Both the position numbers and the translations under genes were made by a program. Below the pieces are notes generated by a model that searched no databases, was not told the DNA's origin, and saw nothing but the letters and a program-made list of their open reading frames with translations. A stretch of 64,000 nt of DNA from positions 496,001-560,000 of the forward strand of contig NZ_SJER01000001.1 in NCBI RefSeq assembly GCF_004785955.1, given 5' to 3'. This stretch comes from Halostella litorea (lineage in GTDB: Archaea; Halobacteriota; Halobacteria; Halobacteriales; Natronoarchaeaceae). Every line of letters begins with the position of its first letter. Position 1 is the stretch's first letter. Below, piece after piece: positions 55,096-63,113 of this stretch.

Positions 55096-57017
55096 CCGAC
55101 CGCAAGGAGTTCCGCGACCTCGCGCCGCCCGAACGCGCCCGCGAGGCGATAGCGTCGCTCGACCTGACGCCGGGGCCGGAGACGGTCCCGCTGGAGGACG
55201 CCCGGGGCCGGGTGCTGGCCGAGCGGGTCGACGCCGGCGTCGACGTGCCGGGGTTCGACCGCGCCTCGCTGGACGGCTACGCGCTCCGCGCCCGCGACAC
55301 GTTCGGCGCGGACGAGGCCGACCCGGCCCGCCTCGACCTGGTGGGCGCGGTCCACGCCGGCGAGGAGCCCGACGTGACGGTCGGCGAGGGCGAGGCCGTC
55401 GAGATATCCACCGGCGCGGTGATGCCGCCCGGCGCGGACGCGATGGTGATGGTCGAGCGGACGGACGTCGAGGGCGGCCCGGCGAGCGGGGAAGCCGACG
55501 AGCAGGTGCTCGTCCGCACCGCCGTCGCGCCCGGCGACGGCGTGATGCTCGCCGGGGCGGACGTGGCGGCGGGCGAGCGCGCGCTCGGGCCGGGCACCCG
55601 GCTGACGCCCCGGGAGGTCGGGCTGCTGTCGGCGCTCGGCGTCGACGAGGTGCCGGTCCGCGGGCGGCCGCGGGTCGGCATCGTCTCGACGGGCGACGAG
55701 CTGGTGCGCCCGGGCGAGGAACTCCGCAGCGAGCGCGGCCAGATATACGACGTCAACTCCTACGCCGTCGCCAGCGCCGTCGAGGAGGCGGGCGGCGAGG
55801 CGGTCACGTACCCCCACGCCGGCGACGAGCGGAGCGAGATGGAGCGGGTCCTGACGACCGCCGCCGAGGAGTGCGACCTCGTGCTCTCCTCGGGGTCGAC
55901 GAGCGCGAGCGCGGTCGACGTGATCTACGACGTGATCGAGGAGCGCGGCGAGCTGTTGCTCCACGGCGTCGCGGTCAAGCCGGGCAAGCCGATGCTGGTG
56001 GGCCGCATGGGGGAGTCGGCGTACGTCGGCCTGCCGGGCTACCCCGTCTCCGCGCTCACCATCTTCCGGACGTTCGTCGCGCCCGCGGTCCGCGCGGCGG
56101 CCGGGCTGCCCGAGCCGAAGACGGCGACGGTCGAGGGGCGGATGGCCCGCCGCGAGCGGTACGGCGAGGGCCGCCTCCGGTACATGCCGGTCGGGCTGGT
56201 GACCGACGGCGACGGCGGGACGCTCGTCTACCCGGTCGACAAGGGCAGCGGCGCGACGACGAGCCTCGTCGAGGCCGACGGCGTGGTCGCGGTCGACCCG
56301 GACACGGACTACCTCGCCGCGGGCGAGACGGTGACGGTGGATCTGTTCTCGCCGGACGTTCGCCCGCCGTCGCTGCTCGGCGTCGGCGAGGACGACCCCC
56401 TGCTGTCGCGCCTGCTGGACGACCTGCGGGACCCGCGGTACCTCTCGGTCGGGAGCCGGCAGGGACTGCGCCGGCTCCGGGACGGTACGCCGGACGTCGC
56501 GGTGACGGCGGGGCCGGTCGAGCGCGACGTCGAGGCCGACCCGCTTGGGGCGTGGACCCGCGAGTGGGGGCTGGTCGTGCCCGCGGGCAACCCCGAGGGG
56601 GTCGACGGCGTCGCGGCCCTCGCCGACCGCGACCTGCGGCTCGTCAACCGGACGACGGACTCGGGGCTCCGGACGAGCATCGGCAACGCCGTCGCCGCGC
56701 TGGCAGACGAGCGCGGCGTCGACCGGCGCGAGGTCGTCGAGTCGATCGACGGGTTCGACCTGACGGTCCGCGCGGTCGAAAGCCCCGCCCGGAAGGTCGC
56801 CGCGGGCCAGGCGGACGCCGGGGTCGGGCTCCGCGCGACCGCCGAGCGGCTCGGCCTCGGGTTCGTCCCGCTCGGCGAGCAGACCGTCCGGGTCCACGGC
56901 AACCCCGAGCGCTCGGAGAAGGACGGCGTGCGGGAACTCGCCGCGGCGCTGGACGGCGTCGCGGATCTGACGGCGGAGTTCCCCGGTTACAGCTCCGCGA
57001 ACGAGGAGACGCGGTAG
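55092..57017 (+). CDS. moeA: Molybdopterin molybdotransferase MoeA fused to a substrate-binding domain
   Basis: 641 aa from GTG at 55092 (an in-frame GTG lies seven codons upstream). Residues 1-400 are MoeA: DVPGFDRASLDGYALRA, AVEISTGAVMPPGADAMVMVE in part (STGAVMPPGADAMV), GIVSTGDELV, SGSTSASAVDV, and PGYPVSALTIF. Residues 410-640 are a periplasmic-binding-like (LysR-substrate/MosB-type) domain (DLRLVNRTTDSGLRTSIGN, GQADAGVGLRATAERLGLGFVPLGEQ). It inserts molybdate or tungstate into the pterin cofactor; the second domain probably senses or delivers the oxyanion. This fusion is known in archaea. Convergent overlap of 31 nt with the HAD gene. Confidence 0.88.
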   Translation: MTDRKEFRDLAPPERAREAIASLDLTPGPETVPLEDARGRVLAERVDAGVDVPGFDRASLDGYALRARDTFGADEADPARLDLVGAVHAGEEPDVTVGEGEAVEISTGAVMPPGADAMVMVERTDVEGGPASGEADEQVLVRTAVAPGDGVMLAGADVAAGERALGPGTRLTPREVGLLSALGVDEVPVRGRPRVGIVSTGDELVRPGEELRSERGQIYDVNSYAVASAVEEAGGEAVTYPHAGDERSEMERVLTTAAEECDLVLSSGSTSASAVDVIYDVIEERGELLLHGVAVKPGKPMLVGRMGESAYVGLPGYPVSALTIFRTFVAPAVRAAAGLPEPKTATVEGRMARRERYGEGRLRYMPVGLVTDGDGGTLVYPVDKGSGATTSLVEADGVVAVDPDTDYLAAGETVTVDLFSPDVRPPSLLGVGEDDPLLSRLLDDLRDPRYLSVGSRQGLRRLRDGTPDVAVTAGPVERDVEADPLGAWTREWGLVVPAGNPEGVDGVAALADRDLRLVNRTTDSGLRTSIGNAVAALADERGVDRREVVESIDGFDLTVRAVESPARKVAAGQADAGVGLRATAERLGLGFVPLGEQTVRVHGNPERSEKDGVRELAAALDGVADLTAEFPGYSSANEETR

Positions 57018-57610
57018 TCGCCGAGCACGCACTGGCCCTGGAGGTCCGGGTCGTGGCGCTCGACGTGGATGCCGTCGAGGCCGGCGTTCCACGCCGCGCC
57101 CACGTCGCAGGCGGCGTCGCCGGCCAGCACGCCGCGGTGGCCCTCGTGGGCGACTTCCATCCCCCGCATCGCCCGCTCGACGGGCGCGGGGTCGGGCTTC
57201 CAGCCGACCTCCTCGGAGCAGCAGACGGTCGTCTCGAACCAGTCGCGGATGTCGAGGTGGTCGAAGACGACCTCCGCGACCGGCTCCGGGCAGTGGGTGA
57301 CGATGCCGGCCGGCGCGGCGATGTCCCCGACCAGCGCGGCGTCGTCGTAGAGGTACGTCGCCTCCGCGCGGGCCACCGGGTCGTCCACCGCGTCGAACGT
57401 CTCCCAGAACGACCGGATCGGGAGGTCGTCGGGCAGGAGTTCGGCCCGGTGGTCGTCCGAGCCGTGCCAGACGAGGTAGCGCTCGTCGGGCGTGAGCGCG
57501 AGCCCGAGGCGGTCCTCGACCTCGGACAGCACCTCGCGGCGGTAGGCGGACTCGACGTCGACGAGCGTGCCGTCGAGGTCGAACAGCCAGTAGTCGTACT
57601 TCGGGACCAT
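56987..57610 (-). CDS. HAD-superfamily hydrolase (phosphoglycolate-phosphatase-like)
   Basis: 207 aa, ATG at 57610. Motif I FDLDGTLVD, cap domain, motif II region THCPEPV, motif III lysine in EEVGWKPDPAPVERAMRGM and motif IV VLAGDAACDVGAAWNAGLDGIHV. Classic subfamily IA HAD phosphatase (Gph/haloacid dehalogenase type). Substrate unknown. Its last ten codons lie opposite the 3' end of moeA. Confidence 0.88.
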   Translation of the reverse strand: MVPKYDYWLFDLDGTLVDVESAYRREVLSEVEDRLGLALTPDERYLVWHGSDDHRAELLPDDLPIRSFWETFDAVDDPVARAEATYLYDDAALVGDIAAPAGIVTHCPEPVAEVVFDHLDIRDWFETTVCCSEEVGWKPDPAPVERAMRGMEVAHEGHRGVLAGDAACDVGAAWNAGLDGIHVERHDPDLQGQCVLGDYRVSSFAEL

Positions 57611-57734
57611 CGGGAGCGCCCACTAGGCCGCGGAGCAGAATAAGTATTCTCCCCGTACCGGCCCGCGCGGCCGGGGTCCCGTGGCGGGGCGACGGCCTTT
57701 TGGCCTTCGGGTGGGTGAACCCGCACGGAAACGC

Positions 57735-58532
57735 ATGGCACCGAGCACCGGCGACGCCGACATCCTCGCGGTCCTCGACGGGCGGGGGGACGTACTCGAC
57801 TCGCTCCGCGAGGAGCCGAAGGACAAGCGGGCGCTGGAGGCCGACCTCGACGTGTCGCGGTCGACGGTCGACCGCGCCCTCCGCGAACTGGAGACGGCGG
57901 GGCTGGTCGACCGCGACGGCGGCCGCTATCTCCCCACGGCGACCGGCCGGCTCCTCGTCCGCGAGTACCGCCGGTTCGAGTCGACGGCCGCCGCGGTCGC
58001 GCGGCTGGAGCCGTTTCTCAAGTGGGTGCCGGAGGGCGAACTCGACCTGGACCCGCGGTGGCTGACCGACGTGGAACTGCGGACGCCCCGCGAGGGCGAC
58101 CCGTACGCGATGATCAACCGCCACGTCGAGGCGATAGCGGAGTGCGACCGGTTCGACGGGATGCTCCCGCTGGTCGGCCTGCACGCCCACGAGACCACGT
58201 ACGAGCGGGTCGTCGAGGACGGCGCGACCGTCGACGTGGTCCTCTCGCGGACGGCCCTGGAGACGATGCGGACCGAGCCGTACCGCCCGAAGGCCCGCGA
58301 ACTGCTCGCCCACGACCGCTACGACGTGGCCGTCACCGACGAGCCCGTCCCCTACTTCCTCGGGGTGTTCGACGGCGAGCACGTTCAGGTCGGCGTCGAC
58401 GAGGACGGCGAGCCGCGGGCGCTGGCGGAGGCCGACAGCGCCCGCGTCGTCGAGTGGGCGGAGGGGAAACTCCGCGACGTCCGGGCGGCCGCGACGCCGG
58501 TGACGGCCGACGAGTTCGCCTCGCCAGACTGA
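57735..58532 (+). CDS. Winged-helix transcriptional regulator with C-terminal effector domain (FilR1-like)
   Basis: 265 aa from ATG at 57735. Residues 20-75 are a winged helix-turn-helix (DSLREEPKDKRALEADLDVSRSTVDRALRELETAGLVDRDGGRY, core RALEADLDVSRSTVDRALREL). The remaining 190 residues resemble the C-terminal domain of methanogenesis/FilR1-type archaeal regulators (AIAECDRFDGMLPLVGLHAH, YFLGVFDGEHVQVGVDEDG). Controls unknown targets; it lies just upstream of the surface lipoprotein gene on the same strand. Confidence 0.85.
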   Translation: MAPSTGDADILAVLDGRGDVLDSLREEPKDKRALEADLDVSRSTVDRALRELETAGLVDRDGGRYLPTATGRLLVREYRRFESTAAAVARLEPFLKWVPEGELDLDPRWLTDVELRTPREGDPYAMINRHVEAIAECDRFDGMLPLVGLHAHETTYERVVEDGATVDVVLSRTALETMRTEPYRPKARELLAHDRYDVAVTDEPVPYFLGVFDGEHVQVGVDEDGEPRALAEADSARVVEWAEGKLRDVRAAATPVTADEFASPD

Positions 58533-58588
58533 GGTGGACCGCTCGGCGTTCCGACCATTTTTGATCCCGGAGCCGCTAGGGCGGACGA

Positions 58589-60040
58589 ATGCCGTCCCTC
58601 CGTCCGCTCGCGCTGGTCGCGATACTGGTCCTCGCGGGGTGTGCGGCCCCGGCCGCCCCCGGACCGAGCAGCACCACGGCGACGGACGGTGAACCGACCC
58701 CGACCGACGCCGGCCCGGACGACGCGACGACGCCCGACCGCGAGGACGTGCGGGGCTGGGAGAACGGGTACTGGTACAACGACAGCCTGTCGATAGACGA
58801 CGGCGACGGCCTCACCGACGCGGAACTCGACGCCGTCGTCGCGCGGTCGATGGCGCGGGTCGAGCGCGTCCGTGGGGTCGAGTTCGACGAGGGCGTGAAC
58901 GTCTCCGTCGTCAGCCGCGCGGCGTACCGGAACGGGTCCGGGACCGGGACGACCGCCGCGGGCGACCGGACGTACGAGAACGTGCGCAACCGGGCGCTGT
59001 TTCTCGTCGGGGACGACGCTGACGCCGCGGCCGTCGCCGAGGAGAACACGGGGGCGGCGGTGCTGGGCTACTACGACGCCCGGCGGGACCGCGTCGTGAT
59101 CGTCTCCGACGCCGAGCGGCCGACCGTCGACGAGATAACGCTCGCACAGGAACTGTACCACGCCTACCAGTTCCGCTACGGCAACGCGGTCGAACTCCGG
59201 GTCCCGCGGGACGCGTCCGACGACCGGGTGGCGGCCCTGCTGTCGCTGGTCGAGGGCGACGCGAACCTCGTCGACGAGCGGTACGCCGCCCGCTGCGAGG
59301 CCGAGTGGGACTGCCTCCGGCCGCGGTCGGACGGCGGAGGAACGAACGCGTCGGCCGCGGACGTCCACATGGGGCTGTACATCCACTCCTATTTCCCGTA
59401 CGCCGAGGGGCAGGCCTTCGTCGAGTCCGTCCGCGAACGGGCCGGCTGGGCGGGCGTCACCGACCTGTACGCCGACCCGCCGGCGAGCACGGCCGCGGTC
59501 ATCCACGGGGAGAGCGCCGGCGAACCGCTTTCGCTCGCGCTCCCCGACCGGAGCACGGCGGACTGGGAGCGCGTCAGACGGAGCGACGGCTCCCAGGCGG
59601 CGACGCTGGGCGAGCGCAGCCTCGCGACGATGTTCGCGTACACGCTGTACGACGACCGGGAGGGGGCCGTGATAGACCGCTCGGCGTTCGTCCGGCCGGG
59701 GAGCGACGGCCCGCGGCTCGACTACGACATCAACTACTCGAACGGCTGGGGGATGGACCGCCTGTACGCCTACGAGAACGGCGGCGAGACGGGGTACGTG
59801 TGGCGGATCCGGTGGCGCGACGCGGCCAACGCCAGCACGTTCGTCGAGGGGTACGAGCGCCTGCTGACCCACCACGGCGCGGAGCGGCGGGGCGGGCGCT
59901 GGGTCGTCGACGACGGCGCGTTCGCCGGCAGCTACTACGTCGAGCGCGACGGCGACACCGTCACCGTCGTCAACGCGCCGTCGAAACGCGGGGTCGTGGA
60001 GCTGTACCCCGCCGCCGGCGCTGGGATGACGGGGGACTGA
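58589..60040 (+). CDS. Hvo_1808-family surface lipoprotein
   Basis: 483 aa, ATG at 58589. Lipoprotein signal with hydrophobic stretch and lipobox (LVALLVLAG-C-like ILVLAGCAAP, Cys17), then a Thr/Pro/Asp-rich spacer (about 20-50). The long soluble part includes LAQELYHAYQFRYGNAV, DVHMGLYIHSYFPYAEGQAFVES and YSNGWGMDRLYAYENGG. Several N-x-S/T sequons. This matches the Hvo_1808 family of haloarchaeal surface proteins. The HAYQ and ELYHAYQ region resembles a degenerate metal-binding helix, but I cannot show catalysis. Confidence 0.82.
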   Translation: MPSLRPLALVAILVLAGCAAPAAPGPSSTTATDGEPTPTDAGPDDATTPDREDVRGWENGYWYNDSLSIDDGDGLTDAELDAVVARSMARVERVRGVEFDEGVNVSVVSRAAYRNGSGTGTTAAGDRTYENVRNRALFLVGDDADAAAVAEENTGAAVLGYYDARRDRVVIVSDAERPTVDEITLAQELYHAYQFRYGNAVELRVPRDASDDRVAALLSLVEGDANLVDERYAARCEAEWDCLRPRSDGGGTNASAADVHMGLYIHSYFPYAEGQAFVESVRERAGWAGVTDLYADPPASTAAVIHGESAGEPLSLALPDRSTADWERVRRSDGSQAATLGERSLATMFAYTLYDDREGAVIDRSAFVRPGSDGPRLDYDINYSNGWGMDRLYAYENGGETGYVWRIRWRDAANASTFVEGYERLLTHHGAERRGGRWVVDDGAFAGSYYVERDGDTVTVVNAPSKRGVVELYPAAGAGMTGD

Positions 60041-60087
60041 GTCACGAAGAAACGGGGGAACCGGGTCGGTCGGAACGGGGAAATCGC

Positions 60088-60498
60088 TTACTGCTCCGCG
60101 TCGGCGTCCGCGTCGCCGGCGGACTCGTCGGCGTTCTCGGCGCTGTCGGCGTCAGCCGTCTCGTCTGCGGACGCGTCGTCCGCGCTCCCGTCGCCGTCGG
60201 CCGGCGTCAGGTCGCTGACGGCGTCGCCGAGGTCGTCGACGGTGCCGTCGAGGAACGCGTTGATCTCCTCGTGGATCGCGCTCACGTGGTCAGGGACCTG
60301 TTCCGGCATGTCGACCGGCGGGCCGCGGTCGGCGTCGTCGGCCGGGACGTCGGCGGGCGGCCCCGCCTGAGCGGACTCGTTCGTCGTCTCGTTCGCGGGC
60401 TGTGCGTGGTCGGGCGCGTTCCCGGGCATGGCGGCCGCGGCACCGGTTGCCAGCAGCAGGGCCGCAAGCCCGATCGCGGCGATCTTGGTCAGGCGCAT
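60088..60498 (-). CDS. Secreted acidic protein of unknown function
   Basis: 136 aa from ATG at 60498. Sec-type signal peptide (TKIAAIGLAALLLATGAAAA, cleavage after about residue 23), a short region rich in Pro/Asn (NAPDHAQPANETTNES) and an Asp/Ala/Ser low-complexity C-terminus (about 95-136). A small central helix-rich part (PEQVPDHVSAIHEEINAFL) may be the functional unit. No known family. Convergent with the surface lipoprotein gene. Confidence 0.75.
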   Translation of the reverse strand: MRLTKIAAIGLAALLLATGAAAAMPGNAPDHAQPANETTNESAQAGPPADVPADDADRGPPVDMPEQVPDHVSAIHEEINAFLDGTVDDLGDAVSDLTPADGDGSADDASADETADADSAENADESAGDADADAEQ

Positions 60499-60693
60499 TG
60501 CATCCGACGCTGGGGACCACACCCACTTCAACCGGGGCGAGCGTGAACCCGGATATCGGCGGTTTGAAGGCGTCTTTGGCCGAATTAACCCGATTTAATC
60601 CGGACGCACGGTCGGTTAGCGCCGGGCGCGGCGGGCGGGCCGGATCCGGCGGCCACCGGAACGGACTTGTGCGCCGGCGCGCAGGCATCCGGC

Positions 60694-61236
60694 ATGCGAC
60701 GCGCCCTGCTGGCCTGCCTGTTCGTCCTCGCACTTTCCGGCTGTCTGGGTGCGGTGACGGACGACGGGGCCCGGACGACCGAACGAATCGAGGTGACGGT
60801 CGTCGAGGTGACCGACGGCGACACCGTCGAGGTGGCGTATCCCAACGGGACCCGCGAGACGGTTCGGCTGCTCGGCGTCGACACGCCGGAGGTCCACACC
60901 GAGAACGACCCCTCCGAGTTCGAGGGCGTCCCCGACACCGCCGCGGGGCGGGAGTGCCTGCGCGACTGGGGGCACCGGTCGTCTGAGTTCGCGCGGGCCG
61001 AACTGGTCGGCGAGGAGGTGACGCTCGTCGTCGACCCCGAGGCCGACCGCCGCGGCGGCTACGGCCGGTTGCTCGCCTACGTCGACTACGAGGACGGCCG
61101 GTTCAACCGGGCGCTGGTCGAACGGGGGTACGCCCGGCTCTACGACACGACGTTCGCCGACCGCGACGCCTACGCGTCGGCCGAGCGGTCGGCCCGCGGG
61201 AACGGGACCGGACTGTGGGCGTGTACCGACGCCTGA
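60694..61236 (+). CDS. Secreted thermonuclease-family lipoprotein (SNase-like)
   Basis: 180 aa from ATG at 60694. Lipoprotein signal with LSGC (Cys17). SNase fold: VVEVTDGDTVEVAYPNGTRETVRLLGVDTPEV, with the catalytic Asp and Arg positions in GDTV and LLGVDTPE, and the C-terminal RALVERGYARLY. Calcium-dependent staphylococcal-nuclease type activity on DNA or RNA outside the cell is expected. TATA-like GATTTAAT at about 60590 sits about 95 nt upstream, so the mRNA has a leader, or another promoter is used. Confidence 0.88.
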   Translation: MRRALLACLFVLALSGCLGAVTDDGARTTERIEVTVVEVTDGDTVEVAYPNGTRETVRLLGVDTPEVHTENDPSEFEGVPDTAAGRECLRDWGHRSSEFARAELVGEEVTLVVDPEADRRGGYGRLLAYVDYEDGRFNRALVERGYARLYDTTFADRDAYASAERSARGNGTGLWACTDA

Positions 61237-61276
61237 CGGGGGCACTATTTTCACCCCCGGTTGCGTACGGTCGTCC

Positions 61277-61936
61277 ATGAAGTTCGTCATCGTTGGGTAC
61301 GGCCGCGTCGGCACCCGGACGGCCCGTATCCTCCGCGAGGAAGGCCACGAGGTCATCGTCGTCGAACGGGACGCGGAGAAGGCAAAGCGGGCCCGGAGCG
61401 ACGGGTTCGAGACGGTCGAGGGCGACGGCGGCGAGGAGAGCGTGCTCGACGAGGCGGACCTGGACACGGTCGACGCCGTCGGCGGGATGACCGGCGACCT
61501 CAACGTCAACTTCGCGGCCTGCATGGTCGGCAAACACCACGGCTGCCGGACCGTGCTCCGCATCGACGAGGACTACCGCGAGGAGATATACGAGAAGTAC
61601 GCCGACGACGTCGACGAGATCATCTACCCCGAGCGCCTCGGGGCCGCCGGCGCGAAGACCGCCCTGCTGGGCGGCGACTTCAACGTCGTCTCCGACCTCA
61701 CCGAGAAGCTCCAGCTCACGGTGTTTACCATCCGCGAGGGGTCGCCGCTGGTCGGGGAGCGCATCAGCAGCGTCGACCTGCCGACGACGGCACGGATCTA
61801 CGCCCACGGCCGGACCGACGAGCCGCTGACGATACCGCTGCCGGGGACCCGGATCGAGGCCGACGACCGGATCGCCGTCATCGTCGCGAGCGACGCCGTC
61901 GAGACGGTCCGCCAGTCGGTGCTGCCGGCGGCGTAA
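61277..61936 (+). CDS. TrkA-N/TrkA-C domain protein (potassium-transport regulator)
   Basis: 219 aa, ATG at 61277, about 27 nt after a TATA-like CTATTTTCA. N-terminal Rossmann fold with VIVGYGRVGTRTARIL and VVERDAEKAKRARSDGFETVEGD (NAD ribose-binding D/E). Residues 145-215 are a TrkA-C (RCK_C) domain (ELQLTV... VFTIREGSPLVGERISSVDLP). Such RCK subunits gate Trk/Ktr K+ channels according to NAD(H) or ADP/ATP. Important in halophiles that keep molar K+. No channel gene is adjacent. Confidence 0.9.
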   Translation: MKFVIVGYGRVGTRTARILREEGHEVIVVERDAEKAKRARSDGFETVEGDGGEESVLDEADLDTVDAVGGMTGDLNVNFAACMVGKHHGCRTVLRIDEDYREEIYEKYADDVDEIIYPERLGAAGAKTALLGGDFNVVSDLTEKLQLTVFTIREGSPLVGERISSVDLPTTARIYAHGRTDEPLTIPLPGTRIEADDRIAVIVASDAVETVRQSVLPAA

Positions 61937-62157
61937 CAGAGGAGGGGGAAAGTGGTGTGCCGAGGCGCGCGTCGGGAGGATGGGAGCTAATCGGGTCCGG
62001 TCGCGCGCCCGACCTGGGGTCGGGTCGCCGGTGACTTAAAAACCCGTCAGACGGGCGCACGACTCGACCCCCGCGGCGGCCATCCTGCGGGCGTCGGACG
62101 GCCGCCGGGGGTTCGCCGTTGCGTAGTTCTTTGGCCGAGGAACCCGTCGACCGCACC

Positions 62158-63015
62158 ATGCACGGCACTGGCGCACCACTGTTGACACCGTTCGACGACG
62201 AGGGCGACGTCGACCACGACGCGCTCCGGGAACTCGCGACCTGGCTGACCGACGCCGGCGTCGACTTCCTCGTGCCCTGTGGCTCGACGAGCGAAGCGCC
62301 GCTTCTCACCCCCGACGAGCGCGAGCGCGTGGTCGCGACCGTCGCCGACGCGGTCGACTGCCCGGTCGTCGCCGGCACGGGGACCGAGGGCCTGCGGGCG
62401 TCGGTGCAGGCAGCCGAGCGCGCCGCCGCGGCCGGCGCGGACGCCGTCCTCGCCGTGACGCCCCACTACTACGACTACGGGCAGGAGGCCCTCGCGGAGT
62501 TCTACCGCGACCTCGCCGACGACAGCCCCGTCCCGGTGTACCTGTACAGCGTGCCGCCGTACACGGACGTCGCGCTCGAACCCGAGACGGTCGCGGCCGT
62601 CGCCGACCACGACAACGTCGCCGGGATCAAGGACTCCAGCGGCGACCTCACGCGCCTCCAGCGGACGATAGCCGGCGTCCCCGAGGACTTCGACGTGTTC
62701 GTCGGCAGCGGGAGCGTGTACGCGCTCGGCCTCGACGCCGGCGCGACGGGCGGCATCGTGGCGATATCGAACGTCACCCCGGAGCGCGCATCCGAGGTGT
62801 ACCGCCGCTACCGGGACGGCGACGAGGCGGAGGCGCGGCGGATCAACCGGGACCTGATCGACCTCGAACAGGCGCTGGTCGTCCACGGCGCGCCCGGCTT
62901 CAAGGCGGGGGCGCGGGCGCGCGGCCAGCCGGCCGGCCGCGCGCGCCGCCCGTTCCGGCCGCTCGACGACGAGGCGCGCGAGGAGATCGCGGCGCTGGTC
63001 GCGGAGCGGACGTAG
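62158..63015 (+). CDS. Dihydrodipicolinate synthase/KDG aldolase-family protein
   Basis: 285 aa from ATG at 62158. DHDPS/NAL TIM barrel: GAPLLTPFDDEGDVDHDALRELATWL, GSTSEAPLLTPDER, the Tyr of YLYSVPPYT and the Schiff-base Lys in VAGIKDSSGDL. Either a lysine-pathway dihydrodipicolinate synthase or a 2-keto-3-deoxygluconate/galactonate aldolase of haloarchaeal sugar catabolism. The specificity residues do not settle it. C-terminus is Arg/Gly-rich (GARARGQPAGRARR), slightly unusual. Confidence 0.85.
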   Translation: MHGTGAPLLTPFDDEGDVDHDALRELATWLTDAGVDFLVPCGSTSEAPLLTPDERERVVATVADAVDCPVVAGTGTEGLRASVQAAERAAAAGADAVLAVTPHYYDYGQEALAEFYRDLADDSPVPVYLYSVPPYTDVALEPETVAAVADHDNVAGIKDSSGDLTRLQRTIAGVPEDFDVFVGSGSVYALGLDAGATGGIVAISNVTPERASEVYRRYRDGDEAEARRINRDLIDLEQALVVHGAPGFKAGARARGQPAGRARRPFRPLDDEAREEIAALVAERT

Positions 63016-63113
63016 GCGCGGCGGCGTAACTGTTTCCGGGTTCGGTCCCGTTCGAACTGTACTCGGTATCGGTTTCTCGTAACGGTGATGCCCCTGCGAC
63101 CGCTACGACGCGT

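Noticed and set aside
54774-58382. A 1,202-residue open frame on the minus strand
   Set aside because: It is Arg/Pro/Gly/His-rich shadow sequence opposite moeA, the HAD gene and the regulator. Long antisense frames without stops are expected at this GC, and it has no recognisable domains.
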